Shown here piece after piece: positions 33,150-42,117 of a stretch of DNA of 64,000 nucleotides. Source of the DNA: Nonomuraea angiospora. Lineage in GTDB: Bacteria > Actinomycetota > Actinomycetes > Streptosporangiales > Streptosporangiaceae. Numbering within the stretch: the stretch's first letter is position 1; each line of letters starts with the position of its first letter. The position numbers and the translations under genes were made by a program. The notes beneath the pieces were generated by a model. It was not told the DNA's origin and did no database searches. It saw only the letters and a list, made by a program, of their open reading frames with translations. Location of the stretch: contig NZ_JADBEK010000001.1 of NCBI RefSeq assembly GCF_014873145.1, positions 6,820,001 through 6,884,000 on the forward strand, in the 5' to 3' direction.

Positions 33150-34130
33150 TCACAGGAGCGTCCCGCCCGTCACCTCGAACTTCGCGAGGGCCGCGTCGAT
33201 CCTGGCCAGCGTGTCGGGGTGGAGGGTGATGTCGGCCGCCGCCAGGTTCTCCTCGATGTGGGCGGGGGTGCGGCTGCCGGGGATGGTCACCACGTGCTCG
33301 TCCTGGTGCAGCAGCCAGGCCAGGGCGAGCTGGGCGGGCGTGATGCCGAGCTGCGCGGCCAGGGCCCTGATCGGGGCGTAGCGGTCGTTGTTGCCGGCCA
33401 GGTTCTCCGCCGAGAAGCGGGGCGCGTTGTGCCGGAAGTCGCCCTCGGCGAGCGACTCCACGGTGCCCGTCAGGAAGCCGGTGCCGAGCGGGCTCCACGC
33501 CACGATCCCCACGCCGAGCTCCCGCGCGGCGGCCAGCAGGCCGGGGTCGACGGGACGCCACATCGACCACTCGTTCTGCACCGCCGTCACGGGGTGGACC
33601 GCGTGCGCGGCCCTGAGCTGGGCGGCCGTCACGTTGGACAGGCCGATGTGCTTGACCAGGCCGTCCCGCACCAGCTCCGCCAGCGCGCCGGTCATGTCCT
33701 CGATCGGCACGCCGGGGTCGGGATAGTGCGAGTAATAGAGATCGATCACGTCGGTGTCCAGGTTGCGCAGGCTGCGCTCCGCGTAGCGCCGGACCAGGCG
33801 GGGGTCGGCGTTCACCCGCAGCTCGTTGAACGCGTAACCGACCGGGTGCGACCTGCTCGGCTCCCCCTCGGGGATCGCCAGCCCGAACTTGGTCGCGACC
33901 ACCACCTCGTCCCTGCGGCCCTTGATCGCCCGGCCCACGAGGCGCTCGTTGTGGCCGTCCACGCCGTACGCGTCGCTGGTGTCCACGTGGGTCGCGCCCG
34001 CGTCGAGCGCGGCCTTGAGCGCCGCCTCGGCGCGGACGTCGTCGACGTCCCCGTAGACGCCCGGCGAAAGGACCATGGCGCCGAAGCCGATGGCGGGGAC
34101 CCGCAAGCTGCCAAGAGCACGTGTCTTCAT
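33150..34130 (-). CDS. Aldo/keto reductase
   Basis: This 326-residue NADPH-dependent oxidoreductase has the AKR TIM barrel. Catalytic Asp and Tyr are in HVDTSDAYGVDGHNERL, the Lys in VVVATKFGL and the His in LYYSHYPDP. NADPH-binding residues are in VTIPGSRTPAHIEENL. The substrate is an unknown aldehyde or ketone. The ATG at 34130 gives MKTRALGSLRVPAIGFG, the normal start; a longer upstream frame lacks a signal. It diverges from a LysR regulator, and the 15-bp dyad at 34180-34194 between them suggests LysR control. Confidence 0.95.
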   Translation of the reverse strand: MKTRALGSLRVPAIGFGAMVLSPGVYGDVDDVRAEAALKAALDAGATHVDTSDAYGVDGHNERLVGRAIKGRRDEVVVATKFGLAIPEGEPSRSHPVGYAFNELRVNADPRLVRRYAERSLRNLDTDVIDLYYSHYPDPGVPIEDMTGALAELVRDGLVKHIGLSNVTAAQLRAAHAVHPVTAVQNEWSMWRPVDPGLLAAARELGVGIVAWSPLGTGFLTGTVESLAEGDFRHNAPRFSAENLAGNNDRYAPIRALAAQLGITPAQLALAWLLHQDEHVVTIPGSRTPAHIEENLAAADITLHPDTLARIDAALAKFEVTGGTLL

Positions 34131-34179
34131 GGCGTCGATCCTGCTGCGCGCGCCTCTGCCGCGTCCAAGACCCCTTGGT

Positions 34180-34194
34180 ATAACCATTGGTTAT
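34180..34194. promoter_or_regulatory. LysR-type operator overlapping the LysR start codon
   Basis: ATAACCATTGGTTAT is a perfect 15-bp palindrome with the T-N11-A signature of LysR boxes. It covers the first bases of the LysR ATG (34193). TATAAC (34179-34184) reads as a -10 box for a leaderless LysR message, and the complementary TATACC serves the reductase direction. The regulator should thus repress itself and act on the reductase. Confidence 0.65.
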
Positions 34195-35071
34195 GGATGT
34201 GCACCTGCGTGAGTTGCGCTACTTCGTGGCGGTGGCCGAGGAGCTGAACGTGACGCGGGCCTCGGAGCGGCTCTTCGTGTCCCAACCGGCCCTGTCCAAG
34301 CAGCTCAGGGTGCTGGAGCGGCAGCTCGGGTTCCGGTTGTTCGAGCGGGTGCACAGCGGCGTGGTGCTCACCCGGCAGGGCGAGGCGCTCCTGCCGATCG
34401 TCCGCGACCTGCTCGAACGGTGGACGGGCGGGGTCGAGTCCGCGCGGGCCGCCGCGCCCGCCGGGACGCTGGTGATCGGGATGCAGACGGCCGTGGGCAG
34501 GGGGTTGCAGCAGGAGGCGCTGCGGCGCTTCCGTACGGCGATGCCGGGGTGGGAGGTGTCGCTCAGGCTGGTGGGCTGGGACGACCCCAGCGGCGGGCTG
34601 GCCGACGGGTCCTCCGACGTGGCGTTCATCTGGCTGCCGGTGCCGCCGGGGCTGCGGACGTACGTGCTGGCCACCGAGGGCAGAGGGGTGGCCATGCCGG
34701 ACGGCCACCCGCTCGCGGAGCTGGCGGAGATCCCGTTCGAGGTGCTGCGCGGCGAGCCGTTCATCGCCCTGCCGCCGGAGGCCGGGCCGCTGCGGGACTT
34801 CTGGCTCGCGCGGGACGCCCGCGACGACGAGCCGGTCATCGGGTTCACCGCGAACACGCCGGAGGAGGTGTTCGAGGCCGTGACCAGCGGGCTCGGGGTG
34901 GTGCTGGTCGCCGAGGGGAACGCCGCGCTCTACAACCGTCCCGGGATGGCCTACCGCCCGGTTAGCGGGCTTCCTCCGGGGCAGCTCGCCATCGCGTGGC
35001 GGGAAGGTGATGTCAGCCCACAAGTCATGGCATTCATCGACGCGCTGCGACAGGTCGCGGCTAAGGTCTGA
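34193..35071 (+). CDS. LysR-family regulator facing the aldo/keto reductase
   Basis: This 292-residue LysR protein has the N-terminal winged helix (LRELRYFVAVAEELNVTRAS, SQPALSKQLRVLERQLGFRL) and the substrate-binding domain (GTLVIGMQTAVGRGLQQEAL, ANTPEEVFEAVTSGLGVVLV). The ATG at 34193 has no ribosome binding site and lies just after a TATAAC box, implying leaderless translation. It probably controls the divergent aldo/keto reductase through the palindrome covering its own start. The effector is unknown. Confidence 0.94.
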   Translation: MDVHLRELRYFVAVAEELNVTRASERLFVSQPALSKQLRVLERQLGFRLFERVHSGVVLTRQGEALLPIVRDLLERWTGGVESARAAAPAGTLVIGMQTAVGRGLQQEALRRFRTAMPGWEVSLRLVGWDDPSGGLADGSSDVAFIWLPVPPGLRTYVLATEGRGVAMPDGHPLAELAEIPFEVLRGEPFIALPPEAGPLRDFWLARDARDDEPVIGFTANTPEEVFEAVTSGLGVVLVAEGNAALYNRPGMAYRPVSGLPPGQLAIAWREGDVSPQVMAFIDALRQVAAKV

Positions 35072-35104
35072 CGCGACATCCATTCACATGGAAGGGTGAC
35101 CCCC

Positions 35105-35305
35105 ATGAGCGATTACGCCATCACCTTCGACCTCATCGACGCCGACAAGGACGGCCGCATCTCCGCCGTCGAGCTCGTGAAGCTGATGGAGGTGCTCGGC
35201 CAGCCGGTGACCCTGGAGGCCGCGCAGGAAGGCGTGCTGAAGCTCGACAAGGACGGCGACGGCCTGATCGACCTGGAGGAGTTCGCCGCCTTCCTCCAGA
35301 AGTGA
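35105..35305 (+). CDS. Small EF-hand calcium-binding protein
   Basis: This 66-residue acidic protein consists of two EF-hands with complete loops: DADKDGRISAVE (about residues 12-23) and DKDGDGLIDLEE (about residues 48-59). Positions 1, 3, 5, 7, 9 and 12 hold Asp/Ile/Glu as expected, so both loops can bind calcium. There is no signal peptide, so it is a cytoplasmic sensor or buffer, like calerythrin-type or CabB/CabD-like proteins of streptomycetes. The ATG at 35105 lies eight bases after GGAAGGG. The PucR-like regulator gene follows 63 bases later on the same strand. Confidence 0.92.
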   Translation: MSDYAITFDLIDADKDGRISAVELVKLMEVLGQPVTLEAAQEGVLKLDKDGDGLIDLEEFAAFLQK

Positions 35306-35368
35306 CAAAAACAAGCTCTTGCTACACATTCTCCTGTTGCCTGGGTCACAATGGCGACGGGAGGGACG

Positions 35369-36535
35369 ATGGTCATCACGAGTGAAATCCCCGTGCAGGC
35401 GCTCAGGGCGGGCATCGGCAGGGTCTCGGCAGAGGTGATCGAGGAGATCCAGACCCGGATCCCCGAATACGCCAGGCCATCGGACGAGATCTACATCAAG
35501 GTCGTCAGGATGGCGGTCGAGCAGGCCATCGAGGGCTTTCTCGACCGCGTCGAGAACCCGGGCGCCCCCTGGGACCCCGAGCCGTTCCGGCTGATCGGCA
35601 GGGGCGAGGCGGCCGAGGGCCGCAACCTCGAGCCGCTGCAGACCGCGATGCGGCTCGGCGCCCGGGTCTGCTGGCGGCGGCTGACCGAGCTCGCCGAGCC
35701 GCTGCGCCTGTCCCCGCAGACCCTGTACGACCTGGGCGAGGCCATCTTCGTCTATCTCGACCAGCTCGCCGACGCGGCGGCCGAGGGCTTCGAGGAGGCC
35801 AGGGCGCACACCGCGGGCGAGACCGAACGCCGCCGCGGCCACCTGCTCGACCTGCTGCTCAGCCGCCCGCCCGCCAGCGCGGAGGCCATCGCCGAGCTGG
35901 CCAAGGCCGCCGGGTGGCGCCGGCCGAGGACCGTCGCCTGCGTGGCCTTCGACGACCGGCACGCCGCCTACCGCGCCCCCGCGCTGCCGCCCGACGTGCT
36001 CACCGGGCTGGACAGGCCCGTGCCCTGCCTGCTCGCGCCCGACCCCACCGGCCCCGGCCAGGCCCAGCTGCTCGACCAGGCGTTGCGCGGGCGCCAGGCC
36101 GCGATCGGCCCCGCCGTGCCCCTCTCGGCCGCCGCGACCTCGCTGCGCTGGGCCAGGGAGGCCCTGGAGCTGTCGCGGCGCGGCATCCTGCCCCGGGGGC
36201 CGCTGCGGTGCGCGGACCACATGGCGACGCTGGTGGTGTTCAAGGACGAGGAGCTGGTCGGCACGCTGGCGCAGGCGCGGCTGGCGCCCCTGGCCGACCT
36301 GCGGCCCGCCCAGCAGGACCGGCTCGCGGAGACGCTGCTGGCCTGGCTGCGGCACGGCCGGGGCGCGGGCGAGGTGGCCGCCAGGCTGCACGTGCACCCG
36401 CAGACCGTGCGCTACCGGCTGCGGCAGCTGGAGGAGCTGTTCGGTGACCAGCTCGCCGATCCGGACATCCGCTTCGAGCTGGAGATCGCGCTGCGGGCCA
36501 GGCAGGCCGTCCAGGCGAGCACCACCCGTCCCTGA
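35369..36535 (+). CDS. PucR-type helix-turn-helix regulator
   Basis: This 388-residue protein ends with the PucR C-terminal helix-turn-helix (EVAARLHVHPQTVRYRLRQL, then FELEIALRARQAV). The N-terminal half is an all-helical domain (YARPSDEIYIKVVRMAVEQA, LQTAMRLGARVCWRRLTEL) like those of many actinobacterial PucR regulators, without a GGDEF-like core. The ATG at 35369 is preceded by GGGAGGG; an ATG six codons earlier is possible. Its target is unknown: it is followed by the trehalose-synthase-like gene on the same strand after 53 bases. Confidence 0.92.
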   Translation: MVITSEIPVQALRAGIGRVSAEVIEEIQTRIPEYARPSDEIYIKVVRMAVEQAIEGFLDRVENPGAPWDPEPFRLIGRGEAAEGRNLEPLQTAMRLGARVCWRRLTELAEPLRLSPQTLYDLGEAIFVYLDQLADAAAEGFEEARAHTAGETERRRGHLLDLLLSRPPASAEAIAELAKAAGWRRPRTVACVAFDDRHAAYRAPALPPDVLTGLDRPVPCLLAPDPTGPGQAQLLDQALRGRQAAIGPAVPLSAAATSLRWAREALELSRRGILPRGPLRCADHMATLVVFKDEELVGTLAQARLAPLADLRPAQQDRLAETLLAWLRHGRGAGEVAARLHVHPQTVRYRLRQLEELFGDQLADPDIRFELEIALRARQAVQASTTRP

Positions 36536-36588
36536 AATCCCGGCGGATCCGGCGGCCTGAGCGTGCCCGTGGCGGGTAGCGGCCACCC

Positions 36589-38250
36589 ATGCGACTGACG
36601 TACACCTCCGACGTGTGGTGGAAGAACGCCGTCATCTACTGCCTCGACGTGGAGACGTTCAAGGACGGGAACGACGACGGCGTGGGCGACTTCCGCGGGC
36701 TGACGCAGCAGGTCGACTACCTCGCGGGACTCGGCGTGACGTGTCTCTGGCTCATGCCGTTCTTCCCCACCCCCAACCGGGACGACGGATACGACATCAC
36801 CGACTTCTACCGCATCGACCCGCGGCTGGGCACGCTGGGCGACTTCGTGGAGTTCATGCGCACCGCCAACGACAGGGGGCTGCGGGTGATCGCGGACCTC
36901 GTCGTCAACCACACCTCGGACCAGCACCCCTGGTTCGTGGAGGCCCGGTCGAGCCGGGAATCTCCCATGCGCGACTGGTACGTCTGGTCCGACACCCCGG
37001 AGCCCGACGACCCCTCGCAGATCGTCTTCCCCGACAAGGAGAACAGCGTCTGGCAGTACGACGAGGGCTCCGAACAGTACTACCTGCACAGCTTCTACCG
37101 GCACCAGCCGGATCTGAACGTCGGCAACCCCGAGGTCAGGGACGAGATCACGCGCATCCTCGGCTTCTGGATGGAGCTCGGGCTGTCCGGGTTCAGGGTG
37201 GACGCGGTGCCCTTCCTCATCGAGAACGTCGATCCGAAGCTGGCGAACCCGCACGAGTTCCTCGCGGACCTGCGGGCGTTCATGACGCGGCGCAAGGGCG
37301 GGTCGATCCTGCTGGGCGAGGTCAACGTCCCGTACAAGGACCTGACCCGGTTCTTCGGAGAGGGCCTGGGCGACCAGCTCACCATGTGCTTCGACTTCAT
37401 CGGCATGCAGAACGCCTGGCTGTCACTGGCGCGCCACGACGCCACGCCCCTCGCCGACGCCCTGCGCGAGCGCCCCGAACCGCCGAAGGACGGCCAGTGG
37501 GCCATGTTCCTGCGCAACCACGACGAGCTCACCTTAGACAAGCTCACGGACGAGGAGCGGCAGGAGATCTTCGAGGCGTTCGGCCCCCGCGAGGACATGC
37601 AGATCTTCGGCCGCGGCCTGCGCCGCCGGCTGCCGACGATGCTCGGCGGGGACCTGCGGCGCATGAAGATGGCCTACAGCCTGCTGTTCTCGCTGCCGGG
37701 CACGCCGGTGATCTTCTACGGCGAGGAGATCGGGCTGGGCGAGAACCTCGACGCGGAGGGCCGCATGGCGGTCCGCGTCCCGATGCAGTGGTCCCCGGAC
37801 GGCGGCTTCACCCAGGCCGAGCCGGTACGCGAGACCCCGGAGGGCTCCTTCGCGCCCGACCGCGTCAACGTGGCCGACCAGAAGCGGGACGTGAACTCGC
37901 TGCTGCGCTGGTTCCAGCTCCTCATCGAGCGCTACCGGGAGTGCCCCGAGCTGGCGTGGGGCGACTACACCGTGCTGGAGACCGGCGACCGGGCGGTCTT
38001 CGCCCACCGCTGCGACGCCGACGGGGCCGCGGTGGTGGTCGTGCACAACCTGTGCGACACGGTCAGGGACGTGGAGCTGACCCTGGAGGGGCTCGAGAAC
38101 CACCAGCTCACGGACCTCCTGGTGGACGGCACGCTGGAGGTCTCGGCCGAGGGTTCCGTACGGCTCCCGCTGGACCCGTACGGCACCCGTTGGCTGCGCG
38201 CCTCCCCCCGGGAGCTCCCCCCGGAGGACGCCTCGGTCAAGTCCCACTGA
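36589..38250 (+). CDS. GH13 alpha-amylase family enzyme, trehalose-synthase-like
   Basis: This 553-residue glycoside hydrolase family 13 protein has conserved region I (ADLVVNHTSDQHPWF), the nucleophile aspartate in GFRVDAVPFL, the acid/base glutamate in LLGEVNVPY and region IV FLRNHDELTLDKL. The opening VIYCLDVETFKDGNDDGVGD and RDDGYDITDFY is that of TreS-type enzymes, which interconvert maltose and trehalose. It lacks a maltokinase fusion and no treS-pep2 or glgE lies nearby, so another alpha-glucan activity is possible. The protein is cytoplasmic. A weak GGGTAGCGG precedes the ATG. Confidence 0.9.
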   Translation: MRLTYTSDVWWKNAVIYCLDVETFKDGNDDGVGDFRGLTQQVDYLAGLGVTCLWLMPFFPTPNRDDGYDITDFYRIDPRLGTLGDFVEFMRTANDRGLRVIADLVVNHTSDQHPWFVEARSSRESPMRDWYVWSDTPEPDDPSQIVFPDKENSVWQYDEGSEQYYLHSFYRHQPDLNVGNPEVRDEITRILGFWMELGLSGFRVDAVPFLIENVDPKLANPHEFLADLRAFMTRRKGGSILLGEVNVPYKDLTRFFGEGLGDQLTMCFDFIGMQNAWLSLARHDATPLADALRERPEPPKDGQWAMFLRNHDELTLDKLTDEERQEIFEAFGPREDMQIFGRGLRRRLPTMLGGDLRRMKMAYSLLFSLPGTPVIFYGEEIGLGENLDAEGRMAVRVPMQWSPDGGFTQAEPVRETPEGSFAPDRVNVADQKRDVNSLLRWFQLLIERYRECPELAWGDYTVLETGDRAVFAHRCDADGAAVVVVHNLCDTVRDVELTLEGLENHQLTDLLVDGTLEVSAEGSVRLPLDPYGTRWLRASPRELPPEDASVKSH

Positions 38251-38265
38251 CCTGGGTTCGCGGGA

Positions 38266-39435
38266 TCAGCGCTGGCCGTTGTCGAAGTACGCGGCCAGCT
38301 CCGCGTCCAGGGGCGGCACGTCGTACGGCATGCCGCCGTCGCGCAGCGACATCGTGGCCATATAGCCCGCCGCCACGCTCATCCTGGCCGCCACCGGCGA
38401 GGTGTCCGTCGCGCCGCCGTCCCGTACGAACCGGCAGAACTCCGTCACGATCTGCGCGTCCGCTCCCCCGTGCGAGCCGTCCGCCGGAGGCACCGTGTAC
38501 GCGATGTCGCAGTCGTCCCGGTAGGCCGTGGGACCCCGGTTCCAGACCTTGACCGTGTCCCCTGGCCCGTCGCCGAAGTTCTCCAGGCGGCCCTCCGTGC
38601 CGATGACCGTGTAGTTGCGCACGTAGTCGGGCGTGAAGTGGCACTGCTGGTAGGCGGCGATGACGCCGTTGTCGAGGCGCATGTTCATCACCGACACGTC
38701 CTCGACGTCCACGACGTGGTGCAGGCCGGTGCGCGAGGCCGGCGGCCACTCGTACTCCTGGAGCCACCCGTCGGGCCGCGGCGTGCCGGGCTCGCGGCGC
38801 GGCAGGTCGCCGTAGACCATGAGGTCGCCGAACGCGTTGACCCTGGTCGTGTAGCCGCCGGCGAGCCAGTGGATGACGTCCAGGTCGTGGGCCGCCTTCT
38901 GCAGCAGCAGGCCCGTGGTGCGGGTGCGGTCGGCGTGCCAGTCCTTGAAGTAGTAGTCGCCGCCGTAGGAGACGAAGTGGCGCACCCAGACGGTCTTCGG
39001 CTCGCCGATGACGCCCTGGCGGATGATGTCGCGCATGAGCCGGACCACGCCCATGTGCCGCATGTTGTGCCCCACGTACAGGCGGGTGCCGGTGTCGCGG
39101 GCGGCGCGCAGGACGTTGTCGCAGCCCTCGACCGTGATCGCCATCGGCTTCTCCAGGTAGACGGCCTTGCCGGCCCGGAGGCAGTCGATGGCGATGCGCT
39201 CGTGGGTGTCGTCGGGGGTGTTGACGATGATCGCGTCGAGGTCGGGCCGGTCGAGCAGCTCGCGGTGGTCCCCGGTCAGGAACTCCGCCTCGAACCGCCC
39301 CGCCTGGCTCTTGAGCACCGCCGGGTCGGAGTCGCACAACGCGGTCACGACCGCGCCCCTGCCCGGCCGGTGCGCGTGCAGGGAGAGGCTCGTCCGCAGC
39401 CCGAGGCCGATGACTCCGATACGCAGGTCTTCCAC
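38266..39435 (-). CDS. Gfo/Idh/MocA-family oxidoreductase
   Basis: This 389-residue protein has the N-terminal Rossmann fold (RIGVIGLGLRTSLSLHAH, TPDDTHERIAIDCL), the conserved EKP motif (VYLEKPMAIT) and a C-terminal alpha/beta domain with AHDLDVIHWLAGG supplying the catalytic histidine. It should oxidise or reduce a sugar or inositol derivative with NAD(P). The start is GTG at 39435 with GGAAGGG upstream. It diverges from tdh across 220 bases and converges on the GH13 gene. The TGCAGAT direct repeats in the divergent region could be sites for a common regulator. Confidence 0.94.
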   Translation of the reverse strand: MEDLRIGVIGLGLRTSLSLHAHRPGRGAVVTALCDSDPAVLKSQAGRFEAEFLTGDHRELLDRPDLDAIIVNTPDDTHERIAIDCLRAGKAVYLEKPMAITVEGCDNVLRAARDTGTRLYVGHNMRHMGVVRLMRDIIRQGVIGEPKTVWVRHFVSYGGDYYFKDWHADRTRTTGLLLQKAAHDLDVIHWLAGGYTTRVNAFGDLMVYGDLPRREPGTPRPDGWLQEYEWPPASRTGLHHVVDVEDVSVMNMRLDNGVIAAYQQCHFTPDYVRNYTVIGTEGRLENFGDGPGDTVKVWNRGPTAYRDDCDIAYTVPPADGSHGGADAQIVTEFCRFVRDGGATDTSPVAARMSVAAGYMATMSLRDGGMPYDVPPLDAELAAYFDNGQR

Positions 39436-39487
39436 TGGTGTCCCTTCCCGAATCAGCCGCAGCAGACGTCAGGCTAGTACTCATTTC

Positions 39488-39516
39488 TGCAGATAAATAG
39501 CTTGAATCATGCAGAT
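39488..39516. promoter_or_regulatory. TGCAGAT direct repeats in the Gfo/Idh-tdh divergent region
   Basis: TGCAGAT occurs at 39488-39494 and 39510-39516, 22 bases (two helical turns) apart, within an unusually A+T-rich stretch of the 220-base intergenic region. The remainder of the region up to the tdh start shows no gene. This is a candidate regulatory site only. Confidence 0.35.
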
Positions 39517-39655
39517 CTAAGCAACAAGGAGTCCGCAGACCTGCCTTTGCTGGGGCGTGAAGCGGAGCTGTGGGGGCACTTAAGAAAGCCTCGATGGACA
39601 TCCCCGAAGGCGAGAGGGCACAGTGCGTTAGGTTCGGACTGGGGGGAATGAAGCC

Positions 39656-40755
39656 ATGAAAGCGCTGGTCAAAGAGAAGGCCGAGGCCGGCCTCTGGCTG
39701 GTGGACGTGCCCGAGCCCGAGGTGGGTCCCGGTGAGGTGAAGATCCGGGTCCTGCGGACCGGCATCTGCGGCACCGACCTGCATATCCGGAAATTTGATG
39801 ACTGGGCGCGGCATACCCTGAAGCTCCCGCTGATCGTCGGGCACGAGTTCTCCGGCCACGTGGTCGAGGTGGCGCCGGGCGTCGAGGACGTCGCCGTCGG
39901 CGACCTCGTCAGCGGCGAGGGCCACCTCGTGTGCGGCAAGTGCCGCAACTGCATGGCGGGCCGCAGGCACCTGTGCCGCAACACGGTGGGCCTCGGCGTC
40001 AACAGGGACGGCGCCTTCGCCGAATACGTCACGCTGCCGGCCTCCAACGTCTGGGTCCACCGGGTCCCCGTCCACCCCGACGTGGCGGCCATCTTCGACC
40101 CGTTCGGCAACGCCGTACACACCGCACTGTCCTTCCCCCTGGTCGGCGAGGACGTGCTGATCACCGGGGCGGGCCCGATCGGGCTCATGGCCGCGGCCGT
40201 GGCCACGCACGTCGGCGCGCGCAACGTGATGATCACCGACGTCAGCGACGAGCGGCTCGCCCTGGCCGGCAAGCTCGGCGTCTCCCTCGCCCTGAACGTC
40301 TCCAGGACCTCGATCGCCGAGGGCATGCGCCAGCTCCACATGCGCGAGGGCTTCGACGTGGGGCTGGAGATGTCCGGCAACCCGCAGGCCATGCGCGACA
40401 TGATCGCGAACATGACCCACGGCGGGAAGATCGCCATGCTCGGGCTGCCCGCCGAGGAGTTCGCCGTCGACTGGGCGACCGTCGTGACCTCCATGATCAC
40501 GATCAAGGGCGTGTACGGGCGGGAGATGTTCGAGACCTGGTACAACATGTCGGTCCTGCTGGAGAAGGGCCTCGACCTCACCCCCGTCATCACCGACCGG
40601 TTCCCGTACCAAGACTTCGACGCCGCCTTCGACACGGCCGCCAGCGGGCGGACCGGCAAGGTCATTCTCGATTGGAGCGGAGGAGCTCGGCCGGAGAGAG
40701 CGAGGGACGAGCCAACGGAGGCCGAAGCGGCCGCGACCATGAACAGGAGCGCCTG

Positions 40756-40756
<1 letters not shown>
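39656..40756 (+). CDS. tdh: L-threonine 3-dehydrogenase with a repeat-encoded C-terminal extension
   Basis: This 366-residue zinc alcohol-dehydrogenase family enzyme oxidises threonine to 2-amino-3-ketobutyrate with NAD. Catalytic zinc ligands are in GICGTDLH and GHEFSGHV. The structural zinc site [15 protein letters not shown] is present, as is the nucleotide fold [13 protein letters not shown]. Tdh proteins usually end near GKVILDW at about 342 residues. Here a 24-residue Arg/Glu/Ala-rich tail follows, encoded by a 57-bp repeat that also occurs in the marR gene at 63.2 kb. The stop overlaps the kbl start (TGATG). A GGGGGGAATGAAGCC leader supplies the ribosome binding site. Confidence 0.95.
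40681..40737 (+). repeat. 57-bp interspersed repeat, copy 1 (in tdh)
   Basis: This segment matches 63203-63259 (opposite strand) at 48 of 57 positions without gaps. The shared cores are AGGAGCTCG, AGAGAGCGAGGGACGAGCC (continuing AACG), CGAAGCGG and CGCGAC. It lies in frame between the natural end of Tdh and the tdh stop, and encodes an Arg/Glu/Ala-rich tail. The differences cluster in two five-base blocks. Confidence 0.85.
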
Positions 40757-41925
<1,169 letters not shown>

Positions 41926-41951
41926 CACCCCGCCCGGGACGACGTCCGGCC

Positions 41952-41981
41952 GCCGGGGCCCTGAACACGCAGAGCCCCGGC
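41952..41981 (+). terminator. Hairpin after kbl
   Basis: GCCGGGGC (41952-41959) pairs with GCCCCGGC (41974-41981) around a 14-base loop, 26 bases after the kbl stop. A likely terminator of the tdh-kbl operon; there is no U tract. Confidence 0.6.
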
Positions 41982-42085
41982 CGCCCCTGACTCGCCGCCC
42001 TCGCCCGGCCCTTCGGACCTGGCCGTGCGTGGTCATGACCGGTGGGTGAGTATTCTCGCTGCGACGGATCCCACCGATCGGGCGC

Positions 42086-42102
42086 GCCTCACGGAGTGAG
42101 GC
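42086..42102. repeat. GCCTCAC-GGA-GTGAGGC hairpin before the LysR gene
   Basis: A perfect 7-bp stem with GGA loop ends two bases before the ribosome binding site AAGGAGC of the LysR gene. It resembles the hairpin at 26724-26742 (same GGA loop, flanking GCC and AGCACGGGT). It could affect translation start or be a small interspersed repeat. Confidence 0.55.
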
Positions 42103-42117
42103 CAAGGAGCAGCACGG

